Positions 43,205-51,344 of a stretch of DNA of 64,000 bases are shown here, in pieces. The position numbers were made by a program, and so were the translations under genes. The stretch comes from Embleya sp042956465 (GTDB taxonomy: Bacteria; Actinomycetota; Actinomycetes; Streptomycetales; Streptomycetaceae), in the NCBI RefSeq assembly GCF_042956465.1, contig NZ_JBIBGL010000012.1, forward strand, positions 1 to 64,000. The letters run 5' to 3'. The notes under the pieces were generated by a model that saw only the letters and a list, made by a program, of their open reading frames with translations, was not told the origin of the DNA and did no database searches. Positions within the stretch are counted from its first letter, which is position 1. Each line of letters opens with the position of its first letter.

Positions 43205-43636
43205 TCAGCGCAGGTCGGCGCCGTACACGTGGTCGACCGTCATCGTCATCAGCACCCGGCGGTCGCTCACCATCGCCGCGCGGTATTCGGCCCAGTCCGG
43301 GTGCTCCCCGGCGGCGCGCCGGTAGTAGGCGACCAGCGCCTCGACCTCCGGGCCGTCGGGGTCGGTGCCCGGACCGGTCAGGGTCACCGTGCCCTCGGCG
43401 GTGGCCCAGGAGCGGCCGTCGGGGCCGGTCACCTCCAGCGCGGCGCGGGGGTCGCGGCGCAGGTTCGCCGTCTTGGCGCGGCCCTGGGTCATCGAGACGT
43501 ACAGGAGACCCGCCTCGGGGTCGTAGTACGGCATCACGGGGGAAAGCTGGGGGCGGCCGTCCGACTTGATCGTGGCCAGGACGCCGAGCCGGCTCTCCGC
43601 GAGCAGCGTGCGCGGGTTGAACGGTGTGTCGGTCAT
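43205..43636 (-). CDS. PPOX-class F420/FMN-dependent oxidoreductase
   Basis: This 143-residue split-barrel flavoprotein starts TDTPFNPRTLLAESRLGVLATIK and has the DGRPQLSPVMPYYD strand, TQGRAKTANLRRDPRAALEV and a PDWAEYRAAM helix. It matches the PPOX-class F420-dependent enzymes of actinomycetes, which bind F420 and reduce quinones or biliverdin-like substrates. ATG at 43636 is used. A TTG at 43648 would add four residues but sits too close to its GGGGA. The stop of the next gene upstream is 30 bases away on the same strand. Substrate unknown. Confidence 0.85.
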   Translation of the reverse strand: MTDTPFNPRTLLAESRLGVLATIKSDGRPQLSPVMPYYDPEAGLLYVSMTQGRAKTANLRRDPRAALEVTGPDGRSWATAEGTVTLTGPGTDPDGPEVEALVAYYRRAAGEHPDWAEYRAAMVSDRRVLMTMTVDHVYGADLR

Positions 43637-43666
43637 ATCCGGAGCCAATCCCCGATCGCCCGCCGG

Positions 43667-46522
43667 CTATTCCCCGCCGCGCGCACCCGGGTGACCGGCC
43701 CGCCCGGGCAATCCGGCGGCCAGGAGTTCGGCCAGGTGTACCGGGCGGTGATCGCTCACGTGGGTGATCTGGGTGCGGCAGCTGAAGCCGTCGGCCAGCG
43801 TCACCGCGTCCGGCCCGGCGGCTTCCAGCGCCGGCAGCAACCGGTCCGCGGCGACCGCGCGCGACACCTCGCCGTGCGCCGCCTCGTAGCCGAAGTTGCC
43901 GGCCAACCCGCAGCAGCCGCCCGCGAGTTCGCCGGTCAACCCGGCCCGGGTGCGCAACCGGCGGTCGGCCGCGTCGCCCAGGACCGCATGCTGGTGGCAG
44001 TGCAGTTGGCCGGTCACCTCACGATCGAGCACCGGCGGCGACCAGTGCGGCGCGTACTCCTCCAGGGCCTGGGCGAACGTCCTGACCGAGTCCGCGAGGC
44101 CGTCCGCCGCCCGGCCGAGCAACTCGGGTACGTCGGTGCGCAGCGCCGCCGCGCAGGAGGGTTCCAGGCCCACGATCGGCAGCCCGGCCTCGATCGCCGG
44201 CCGCAGGATGCGCACGGTACGGGTCATCACCCGGCGCGCGACGCCCAGTTGCCCGGTCGAGACCCAGGTCAGGCCGCAACACACCGACCCGGGCGGCACC
44301 ACCACCTCCAGCCCGGCGGCCTCCAGCACCTCGACCGCCGCGCGGCCGACCTCGGGCCGGAACCGGTTGGTGAAGGTGTCCGGCCACAGCACCACCCGAC
44401 GGCGCGAACCCCCCTCCACACGCGGCCGATCGCGCCACCAGCGGGTGAACGGCTCGGAGGCGAACGGCGGGATCTCCCGAGTGCGATCGAGTCCGGCCAG
44501 GCCGAGCGCGGCTCGCCGCAGCGCCGGCACCCCCGCCGCCGCGTTGGCCAGCCCCGCCAGGCCCGGCACGGCGCCCACCGCGCGAGCCCACAGCGGCAGG
44601 TTGCCCAGCGCGTAGTGCGCCGCGGGCCGCAGCCGACCCCGATAGTGGTGGTGCAGGAACTCGGCCTTGTAGGTGGCCATGTCCACGTCCACCGGACAGT
44701 CGCTGCGGCAACCCTTGCAGGACAGGCACAGGTCGAGCGCGTCGCGGACCTCGGTGGAGCGCCAGCCGTCGGTGATCACGTCGCCGATCAGCATCTCGTG
44801 CAGCAGCCGGGCCCGCCCGCGCGTCGAGTGCGCCTCCTCGCCGGTGACCCGGTACGACGGGCACATCACGCCGCCCGAGGAGGTGTCCGCCGTCTCGCGG
44901 CACTTGCCCACTCCCACGCAGCGCCGCACCGCGGCGGCGAAGTCGCCGCCGTCGGCCGGATAGCCGAACTCCACCGGCACGGGCGTGCGCATCCCGGTGA
45001 AACGCAGATTGTCGTCCACGGGGTGTGGACGAACCAGGATGCCCGGGTTCAGCAACCCGGCCGGATCCCAGATCGCCTTGAAGGCGCCGAACAGTTCGAC
45101 GATCTCCGGTCCGTACATCCGGGGCAGGAACTCGGCCCGGGCCTGTCCGTCGCCGTGTTCCCCGGACAGCGAGCCGCCGTGCGCGACCACCAGATCCGCC
45201 AGGTCGGACGAGAAGGCCCGAAACGCCGCGACGCCGCGGGTGGTGAGCAGGTCGAAGTCGATCCGGATGTGTACACAGCCCTCGCCGAAATGGCCGTACG
45301 GCAGTCCGCGTAGCTCGTGCCGCGCCATCAACTCGGCCAACGCGCGCAGGTACGCTCCGAGCCGCTCGGGCGGCACGGCGGTGTCCTCCCAGCCCGGCCA
45401 CGCCTCCGAGCCGTCCGCCATCCGGGTTGCGGTGCCGGACGCCTCCTCGCGGATCCGCCACAGCGCCCGCTGCCCCGCCGGATCGGTGACCACTCGCGCC
45501 GGTCCGGAGCCGGCCAGCGCGTGTGCCCGCGCCGTCGCCTCGGCGACCGAGCCCCCGCCGACCTCGACGAACAACCAGGCGGCGCCGGGCGGCAGTTCGA
45601 CGTCGCGTGCGGATGCGGCCAACGCGACCAGGCCCGCGCTCAGGCTCTCCACGGTCAGCGGACCGTGCGGCAGCAGACCGGGTGCCGCATCCGCCGCGGC
45701 GAAGTCGTCCGAAAAGCCCAGCACGGCCAGGACGCGGGCCCTGGGCGCCTCGACCAGGCGCAGACCGGCCCCGAGCACCACGACGCACGTGCCCTCGGTG
45801 CCGACCAGGGCCCGGGCCAGGTCGCGCCCGTGCTCGGGCAGCAGCCGGTCCAGGGCATAGCCGGAGACCCGGCGCGGCAGGGCGGGAAAGCCCCGCCGGA
45901 TCAGCGCCAGGTTGGCGTCCGCGAGCTCGGCGAGCGCGGCGTGGATCTCGGCGGCGCGGCCCGTCGTGGGCACCGGCTGATCGCGGCCGACCCGCATCCG
46001 GGTGCCGTCGACGGTCGCGATGTCGAGCCATTCGACGTTGGCGCTCGTCCGGCCCCACGCGACCGAGTGCGACCCGCACGCGTCGTTGCCGATCATGCCG
46101 CCGAGTGTGCAGCGGCTGTGGGTGGACGGGTCCGGGCCGAAGGTGAGTCCGTGCCGGCCGGCCTCCCGGCGCAGGTCGTCGAGCACCACGCCGGGCTCGA
46201 CATGCGCGATCCGGGTCGCCGGGTCCACGTGGCGGATCCGGTTCAGGTGCCGGGCCAGGTCGAGCACCACGCCGTTGCCGGTGGCCTGCCCGGCGATGCT
46301 GGTGCCGCCGCCGCGCACGGTCACCGGCGCGCCCAGCTCGTGGCACACCGCGAGCGCCGCGAGCACGTCCTCGGCGTCCAGCGGCGCGACCACCCCGGGT
46401 GGCACCCGACGGTGGTTGGAGGCGTCCATCGAGTACAGCGCGCGGGCCTGCGGGTCGAACCGGACCTCGCCGCGCACCCGCGCCCGCAGCGCGCCTTCCA
46501 GGTCCCCGAGCTGTGCCGTCAC
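43667..46522 (-). CDS. FAD-linked oxidase with C-terminal Fe-S domain (D-lactate / 2-hydroxyacid dehydrogenase type)
   Basis: This 951-residue fusion resembles YdiJ and D-lactate or 2-hydroxyglutarate dehydrogenases. The FAD domain (about 35-260) shows VTVRGGGTSIAGQATG and FGPDPSTHSRCTLGGMIGND. A catalytic cap follows with YGHFGEGCVHIRI and GGSLSGEHGDGQARAEFLPR. The Fe-S part has CVGVGKCRE and CPSYRVTGEE, then CLSCKGCRSDCPVDVDMA (two 4Fe-4S sites) and two CCG motifs (CCGLTWV, CCGLAGNFG). It oxidises a 2-hydroxyacid and passes electrons through the clusters. GTG 46522 follows GAGGA. It is divergent from serC, whose pathway produces 2-hydroxyglutarate as a side product. Confidence 0.88.
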   Translation of the reverse strand: MTAQLGDLEGALRARVRGEVRFDPQARALYSMDASNHRRVPPGVVAPLDAEDVLAALAVCHELGAPVTVRGGGTSIAGQATGNGVVLDLARHLNRIRHVDPATRIAHVEPGVVLDDLRREAGRHGLTFGPDPSTHSRCTLGGMIGNDACGSHSVAWGRTSANVEWLDIATVDGTRMRVGRDQPVPTTGRAAEIHAALAELADANLALIRRGFPALPRRVSGYALDRLLPEHGRDLARALVGTEGTCVVVLGAGLRLVEAPRARVLAVLGFSDDFAAADAAPGLLPHGPLTVESLSAGLVALAASARDVELPPGAAWLFVEVGGGSVAEATARAHALAGSGPARVVTDPAGQRALWRIREEASGTATRMADGSEAWPGWEDTAVPPERLGAYLRALAELMARHELRGLPYGHFGEGCVHIRIDFDLLTTRGVAAFRAFSSDLADLVVAHGGSLSGEHGDGQARAEFLPRMYGPEIVELFGAFKAIWDPAGLLNPGILVRPHPVDDNLRFTGMRTPVPVEFGYPADGGDFAAAVRRCVGVGKCRETADTSSGGVMCPSYRVTGEEAHSTRGRARLLHEMLIGDVITDGWRSTEVRDALDLCLSCKGCRSDCPVDVDMATYKAEFLHHHYRGRLRPAAHYALGNLPLWARAVGAVPGLAGLANAAAGVPALRRAALGLAGLDRTREIPPFASEPFTRWWRDRPRVEGGSRRRVVLWPDTFTNRFRPEVGRAAVEVLEAAGLEVVVPPGSVCCGLTWVSTGQLGVARRVMTRTVRILRPAIEAGLPIVGLEPSCAAALRTDVPELLGRAADGLADSVRTFAQALEEYAPHWSPPVLDREVTGQLHCHQHAVLGDAADRRLRTRAGLTGELAGGCCGLAGNFGYEAAHGEVSRAVAADRLLPALEAAGPDAVTLADGFSCRTQITHVSDHRPVHLAELLAAGLPGRAGHPGARGGE

Positions 46523-46742
46523 CGCGTCATCCTCATCCGTCGTGCCCCGCCGGCCGAGCCGAACACGCCCGCTCGCCGGGCTCCGGACCCGGGCCCCTAC
46601 CGTCCGTCGGGCCGAGCACGAAGCACCGGCCCGGTCGCGTTCCGTCCACCCGCCGAGACGCCTCCCGCCACATGCCGGCCACGATCGTCTCATTGTGCGG
46701 AATACACATCACCCACGAAACGGACACGACTACGCTCTCCGC

Positions 46743-47861
46743 GTGGCCGAGATCCAGATTCCCGCAGCGCTCATGCCCGCCGACGGCCGGTTCGGTTCGG
46801 GTCCGTCCAAGGTACGTCCCGAGGCGCTCGCCGCCCTCGCGGCGACCGGTACCTCTCTCCTGGGCACCTCCCACCGGCAGGCGCCGGTGAAGAACCTGGT
46901 GCGCCGGGTTCGCGAAGGTGTCGGCAGCCTGTTCTCCCTGCCCGAGGGCTACGAGGTGGTCCTGGGCAACGGCGGTGCCACCGCCTTCTGGGACATCGCC
47001 GCGTTCGGCCTGGTCGAGCGCAAGTCCCAGCACCTGTCGTTCGGCGAGTTCTCCTCCAAGTTCGCCACGTCGGTCAAGGCCGCGCCGTGGCTGGACGAGC
47101 CGACGGTGATCAAGTCGGAGCCCGGCACGCACCCGCTGCCGCAGGCCGAGGCGGGCGTGGACGTGTACGCCCTGACCCACAACGAGACCTCGACCGGTGT
47201 CGCCATGCCGATCGCCCGCCCGGCCGGCGGCGACGTGGGCTCGCTGGTGCTGGTCGACGCGACCTCCGCGGCGGGCGGGCTGCCGGTGGACGCGGCCGAG
47301 ACCGACGTGTACTACTTCGCGCCGCAGAAGAACTTCGCCGCCGACGGCGGTCTGTGGCTCGCGGCGTTCTCGCCGGCCGCGTTGGAGCGGGCGCAGCGGA
47401 TCGCCGCGTCGGACCGCTACATCCCGCCGTTCTTCGACCTGGCCACCGCGATCGACAACTCGGTCAAGGACCAGACGTACAACACGCCGGCGCTGAGCAC
47501 GCTGTTCCTGCTCGCCGACCAGCTCGACTGGATCAACGGGCAGGGCGGCCTGGACTGGGCCGTCGCGCGCACCGCCGACTCGTCGAGCCGGCTGTACGGG
47601 TGGGCCGAGAAGTCCGCCTACGCGAGCCCGTTCGTGGCCGACCCGGCGGCCCGCTCGCAGGTGGTCGGCACGATCGACTTCGCCGACTCGGTGGATGCGT
47701 CCGCGGTGGCCAAGGTGCTGCGCGCGAACGGCATCGTGGACACCGAGCCCTACCGCAAGCTGGGCCGCAACCAGCTCCGGGTGGCGATGTTCCCGGCCGT
47801 CGAGCCGGCCGACGTCGAGGCGCTGACCGCGTGCGTCGACTACGTGATCGAGCAGCTCTGA
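46743..47861 (+). CDS. serC: Phosphoserine aminotransferase SerC
   Basis: SerC transfers an amino group from glutamate to 3-phosphohydroxypyruvate, giving phosphoserine, and also serves pyridoxine synthesis. The 372-residue sequence is of the actinobacterial type: RFGSGPSKVRPEALAAL, LLGTSHRQAPVKNLV, HNETSTGVAMPI, and the PLP lysine in FAPQKNFAADGG. GTG at 46743 has no ribosome site. A TACGCT hexamer lies 7-12 bases before it, so the transcript may be leaderless. It is divergent from the FAD/Fe-S dehydrogenase by 220 bases. Confidence 0.95.
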   Translation: MAEIQIPAALMPADGRFGSGPSKVRPEALAALAATGTSLLGTSHRQAPVKNLVRRVREGVGSLFSLPEGYEVVLGNGGATAFWDIAAFGLVERKSQHLSFGEFSSKFATSVKAAPWLDEPTVIKSEPGTHPLPQAEAGVDVYALTHNETSTGVAMPIARPAGGDVGSLVLVDATSAAGGLPVDAAETDVYYFAPQKNFAADGGLWLAAFSPAALERAQRIAASDRYIPPFFDLATAIDNSVKDQTYNTPALSTLFLLADQLDWINGQGGLDWAVARTADSSSRLYGWAEKSAYASPFVADPAARSQVVGTIDFADSVDASAVAKVLRANGIVDTEPYRKLGRNQLRVAMFPAVEPADVEALTACVDYVIEQL

Positions 47862-47884
47862 CCCACGTCCGCAACGCCTGACGG

Positions 47885-47922
47885 GCCGCCGCTCCGGACC
47901 GAACCGGTCCCGGGGCGGCGGC
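47885..47922 (+). terminator. Terminator hairpin after serC
   Basis: GCCGCCGCTCCGGACC pairs with GGTCCCGGGGCGGCGGC around GAACC, with one G-T pair and one bulge. It starts 23 bases after the serC stop. Confidence 0.7.
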
Positions 47923-48011
47923 CCTTCGGCGCGCGTGCGCCGAACCGGCCTCGGGAAGGCGGCCCTTCGGCACGAGTGCGGCGACCGGCGTAGAGAAGGC
48001 GGCCCTTCGGC
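47917..48011. repeat. Three-copy direct repeat, about 40-bp period
   Basis: The 14-mer GGCGGCCCTTCGGC occurs at 47917-47930, 47958-47971 and 47998-48011, spaced 41 and 40 bases. The bases after copies one and two are also alike (GTGCGCCGAACCGGCC and GTGCGGCGACCGGC), so this is a degenerate tandem repeat of about 2.3 units. It fills the gap between serC and the convergent secreted protein gene. Confidence 0.7.
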
Positions 48012-48046
48012 ATCCCTTGCGGGGTCGTCGGCGGTCCCGTCGTCGG

Positions 48047-49102
48047 TCAGTTCCGGTTTCGGCCGCCGAGCCGGCGATACGCGAAGAACAGCACCACCAG
48101 GCCGGCCACGGCCAGCAGCCCCGCGCCGTAGGTCTTGGCCTTGTCCGTGGTGGACTCGCCGTCGCCCTCGTCACCGGCGGACGTGGTCGGGTCCGCGGAA
48201 CCGCCGCCGTCCGACCCGGATCCGGACGTACCGCCGCCGGGCGCGTTGCGCACCAGGTCCGGGCGGTTGTCGCCCTTGAGTTCGACCCGGCGGACCTGGC
48301 TGCCCTTGCCCTCGCTGCCGAACAACAACTCCCTGCCGTCCCGGCTCCACGCGACCGACTCGCCCTGGCGCTGGATCGGCACGCCGACCCCGGCCAACTC
48401 CTTGCCGGGCGCGGCGAACACGGTGGCGGAGAAGTAGCCGCGCAGCACGAACCGGGAGCCGTCCGGCGCGAACGCGCCGTCGGTCACCGTCGGGCCGCCG
48501 GCGGCGATCCGCTTGAACGTGTTGATCCCGGTCGGGGAGAGCTGTTCGGGCTGTTCGTACAGGCCGCCCTCGCCCTCCTTGCTCGCGATGTAGAGCCTGT
48601 TCGTGCGCGGGTCCATCAGCAGCGCCTCGGCATCGCGCGGACCGTTGTCGTACTTCACCCGGAATTTGGTCGCCTTGACCGTCGCGTCGGCGAGCGTCGC
48701 GGGTTCGGCGAAGCGGTAGATCCACACTTCGGGCCACTTGCCGTGCAGGTTGTCGCCGATGTCGCCGACGAAGACCGCCGGTTTGCCCGCGTCGTCCTTG
48801 CCGATGGTGATCGCTTCCCAGTCCCGGGCATCCACGCCGGCCAGCGTGATGGTCGCCTTCGTGGTGCCGTCCTTGCCGATCGCGTAGACCTTGGGCGCGT
48901 CCGAGCTGTCGTTGTGCGTCCAGTAGACGTCCGGGTGCAGCGCGCTGGCCACCAGGCCGCTGGACTCGGTGATCCGCTCGTCCTTGATGGTGAACAACAC
49001 GTCCGCGTCGGCCACCGCCGACGCCGGTACCGCCACCACCAGGGCCACTGCCGCCGTCAGGGCGCCGAAGCCGCGCATCCGCCCCCGTCCCACCCGCTTC
49101 AC
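48047..49102 (-). CDS. Secreted, membrane-anchored beta-propeller-like protein
   Basis: This 351-residue protein has a signal peptide (MKRVGRGRMRG, hydrophobic stretch, cut near AVADA). A repetitive beta-rich body follows (ESSGLVASALHPDVYWTHND, DARDWEAITIG, RDAEALLMDPRTNRLYIA, VAWSRDGRELLFGS) suggesting a beta-propeller. A Gly/Ser/Asp-rich spacer leads to a C-terminal membrane helix (GLLAVAGLVVLFFAYRRL) with a basic tail. GTG 49102 is preferred because AGGA precedes it at eight bases and it gives a charged n-region; ATG 49078 is an alternative. Extracellular role unknown. Confidence 0.72.
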   Translation of the reverse strand: MKRVGRGRMRGFGALTAAVALVVAVPASAVADADVLFTIKDERITESSGLVASALHPDVYWTHNDSSDAPKVYAIGKDGTTKATITLAGVDARDWEAITIGKDDAGKPAVFVGDIGDNLHGKWPEVWIYRFAEPATLADATVKATKFRVKYDNGPRDAEALLMDPRTNRLYIASKEGEGGLYEQPEQLSPTGINTFKRIAAGGPTVTDGAFAPDGSRFVLRGYFSATVFAAPGKELAGVGVPIQRQGESVAWSRDGRELLFGSEGKGSQVRRVELKGDNRPDLVRNAPGGGTSGSGSDGGGSADPTTSAGDEGDGESTTDKAKTYGAGLLAVAGLVVLFFAYRRLGGRNRN

Positions 49103-49256
49103 CCGTCCCGTCCTGTCATGGGTCCACCCTGCCGGCCCGACCCCGATCGCCGCCGAGTCGGGGACCACTTTGCGACAGGTCGGTCGAATGCATTGCGGTT
49201 TGCCGTGCATCGGGGATGGGATGGGAGTTCGTGGGCGTCGGCATTCGGAGTCTTCC

Positions 49257-50003
49257 ATGACACTGATCAAGGCATGTCTGAACGGCACACGGCGCCCCGA
49301 GGAGCACCCGGCGCTCCCGCTGACGCCGGCGCAGATCGCGGCGGACAGCCGCGCCGCGGTGGCCGCGGGGGCGTCCATCGTGCACGTGCACCCGCGCGGT
49401 CGCGGCGGCCGGGAGAGCCTGGCGCCGGACGTGATCGCGCCGGTGGTCCGGGCGATTCGCGGGGCGGCGCCGGGGGTGCCGATCGGGGTGAGCACGGGCG
49501 CCTGGATCGAGCCCGACGCCGCGGCCCGGCTGGCCGCGGTGCGCGCCTGGACGGTGCTGCCCGACCTGGCGTCGGTCAACCTGTCCGAGGAGGGCTCGGT
49601 CGACCTCGCGTACGTGCTCGCGCACCTGGGTGTGGGAGTCGAGGCGGGGGTGTGGACCGAGGCGGACGCGGAACTGCTGGTCGAACGGGACCTGGCCGCG
49701 GTGTGCACCCGGATCCTGATCGAGGTCGAACGCGCCGATGTGGGGGAGGCGCTGGACGAGGCGGGCCGCATCCTGGCGGTGCTCGACCGGCACGACATCG
49801 CGGTGCCGCGCCTGCTGCACGGCGCGAACGAGTCCGCGTGGCCGGTCCTGGACGCGGCCATCGCGGCCGGTCTGGACACCCGGATCGGCCTGGAGGACAC
49901 CCTGCTGGACCCGGAGGGCCGCCGGGTGTCGGGCAACGCGACGCTGGTGCGGATCGCCACGGACCGAGCTCTCGCGGCCCGCTCGGCGGGCAATCCGCAC
50001 TGA
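49257..50003 (+). CDS. BKACE-family (DUF849) beta-keto acid cleavage-type enzyme
   Basis: This 248-residue TIM-barrel protein is related to 3-keto-5-aminohexanoate cleavage enzyme. The family joins beta-keto acids to acetyl-CoA and splits them. Visible are the N-terminal LIKACLNGTRRPEEHPALPL, the metal-binding HVHPRGRGGRES, GVSTGAWIEPD and a C-terminal GLEDTLLDPEGRR loop. It is about 30-50 residues shorter than well-studied members. GGAG is seven bases before ATG 49257. It is divergent from the secreted protein gene by 154 bases. Substrate cannot be assigned. Confidence 0.82.
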   Translation: MTLIKACLNGTRRPEEHPALPLTPAQIAADSRAAVAAGASIVHVHPRGRGGRESLAPDVIAPVVRAIRGAAPGVPIGVSTGAWIEPDAAARLAAVRAWTVLPDLASVNLSEEGSVDLAYVLAHLGVGVEAGVWTEADAELLVERDLAAVCTRILIEVERADVGEALDEAGRILAVLDRHDIAVPRLLHGANESAWPVLDAAIAAGLDTRIGLEDTLLDPEGRRVSGNATLVRIATDRALAARSAGNPH

Positions 50004-50094
50004 CCGCACGGCGGCGTCCGCGCGGATCCGCCCCGCCGATCCCGTGTGCCGGGAGTGCGCGGTCGCGCGCGCCGGTTCGGGTGCCGCTCCGGCC

Positions 50095-50289
50095 CTAGGC
50101 CGTGTCAGGTGGATCCTGGTGGGGCCGCGCCGCCTGGCATCCGCCCTTCGCGGGCTCCTCGCTGCGCTCGTCTCGCCGCACCGGAGAAACAGCCGAATGG
50201 AACCACCATGCGGCCGCTTCGCCGGCACGCCGAGCCACGGCACCGGACGACGCGACCTCATCCACCAGGATCCACCGGACACGGCCTAG
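50095..50289. mobile_element. MITE-like element, IS5-type ends and CTAG target duplication
   Basis: A 187-bp non-coding core (50099-50285) has 24-bp terminal inverted repeats, GCCGTGTCAGGTGGATCCTG at the left end. They differ at a single base from the right end. It is flanked by CTAG on both sides (50095-50098 and 50286-50289), matching the YTAR four-base target of IS5-family transposases. No transposase is encoded. It must have been moved by a full-length relative elsewhere in the genome. Confidence 0.8.
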
Positions 50290-50372
50290 CGCATCAAGGC
50301 GCCGATGATCACGGCGATGAGCAGGAGGGCCAGAGTGGCCGTGACGACGCGGGTTCTGGTGCGGGGATTCAC
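50286..50372 (-). CDS. 28-residue single-helix membrane peptide
   Basis: GTG 50372 opens a 28-codon frame ending in TAG. The peptide starts MNPRTRTR and continues as one membrane helix (VVTATLALLLIAVIIGALM) with a final Arg. A basic N-terminus plus one helix fits a small inner-membrane protein with its N-terminus inside. Similar tiny proteins are found in streptomycetes. A weak GGGG lies just before the start. The stop codon TAG is part of the CTAG repeat that flanks the MITE, so the insertion just missed the coding part. Confidence 0.5.
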   Translation of the reverse strand: MNPRTRTRVVTATLALLLIAVIIGALMR

Positions 50373-50435
50373 GCCCCAGAGCCTACGCGGCGCGGGCGCG
50401 CGGCCGAATCCCGGCCGGGCGCCCGCCCTCGCGGG

Positions 50436-51236
50436 TCACACCATCGAGGCCGCCAGGCGGCGGCGGAAGGCGGTGAGCACGCTGCGGTCGCCGGTCTGCG
50501 AGACGACCGTGCCGGGGCGTCGACCCCACAGGTAGAGCAGCAGTTCGGCGGGCTCGCCGCTGACCGCCGCGTCGGCGAACCCGCGGTCGCGGGACATCGT
50601 CACGCCGGAGCGCTGCATGGTCAGCCGCCAGTGGTGCCGGTTGCTGTGCACGCCGATGGTGCGCCCGCTCGCGCCGTCGCGCGTGCCGCCGTCGTAGTGC
50701 GCCGGGAGCAGTACACCCAGCACCTCGTCGATGCCGTCCAGGGCCTGCTGGGCGTCCAGCGGTCCCGGGGTGCCGACGGCCATCTCGATGTCGGCGCGGT
50801 GCACCGCGGCCTCGCGCGCCATCCGGCGGACCAGGAAGCCGGCGGTGCCCGGGTCGGGCCCGTCGCCGTCCACGCCGTCGGCGACGCCGGGGTCGAGGGC
50901 CTCGCCCTCGATCGGGTCGAGCGGGTCCCGTCGGGCCATTTCGGTCACGAGCGCCGCGTGCGCCCGGTTGTAGGTGTCGAGCAGATCCCCCTTGGTCGTG
51001 CTGTTCGTGACCGGGTGCGCACTGCCTGCGCCCGGGCGCGCGTTGGGCGTGACCGGGCGCTGCTTTGGGCGTAGTTGCCCGGCGGCGCCGGTGTACATGA
51101 GCACGGAATGTCGTACGACGTCGGCGACCGTCCAACCGGGACAGGACGGTACCGGCGCGTCCATGTCCGTGACGGCCGCCTGGCCCAAGCGGAGACCCTC
51201 CGCCTGGAACAGGTGCTGGAACCGCACGTAGTCCAT
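50436..51236 (-). CDS. Maleylpyruvate isomerase family mycothiol-dependent protein
   Basis: This 266-residue DinB-like protein of the MDMPI family has DYVRFQHLFQAEGLRLG and the conserved VPSCPGWTVADVVRHSVLM, then a long acidic loop. ETAVHRADIEMAVGTPGPLD-like helix (EAAVHRADIEMAVG) carries the metal-binding His. A C-terminal SCP2-like part ends the chain (ELLLYLWGRRPG). Such enzymes use mycothiol in isomerisation or thiol transfer. The insert at about 70-130 (QRPVTPNARPGAGSAHPVTN) looks extra for the family. It is a single gene. Confidence 0.8.
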   Translation of the reverse strand: MDYVRFQHLFQAEGLRLGQAAVTDMDAPVPSCPGWTVADVVRHSVLMYTGAAGQLRPKQRPVTPNARPGAGSAHPVTNSTTKGDLLDTYNRAHAALVTEMARRDPLDPIEGEALDPGVADGVDGDGPDPGTAGFLVRRMAREAAVHRADIEMAVGTPGPLDAQQALDGIDEVLGVLLPAHYDGGTRDGASGRTIGVHSNRHHWRLTMQRSGVTMSRDRGFADAAVSGEPAELLLYLWGRRPGTVVSQTGDRSVLTAFRRRLAASMV

Positions 51237-51344
51237 TCGTCGAGGATTCCAGCGTTTCGGGTGACGTGTCGATGGTCTGCGTCACCCCAGGGCGTGAATC
51301 CCGCGTCAAGAAAGGGTCTATCGCACACCAGTGCTGACGCTGTG

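Noticed and set aside
46522..46742. Riboswitch upstream of serC
   Set aside because: No conserved aptamer landmarks were recognised and the transcript is probably leaderless.
47917..48011. Three spaced 14-mers considered as a small CRISPR
   Set aside because: The spacers are themselves similar to each other and the repeat is too short; no cas genes are in the window.
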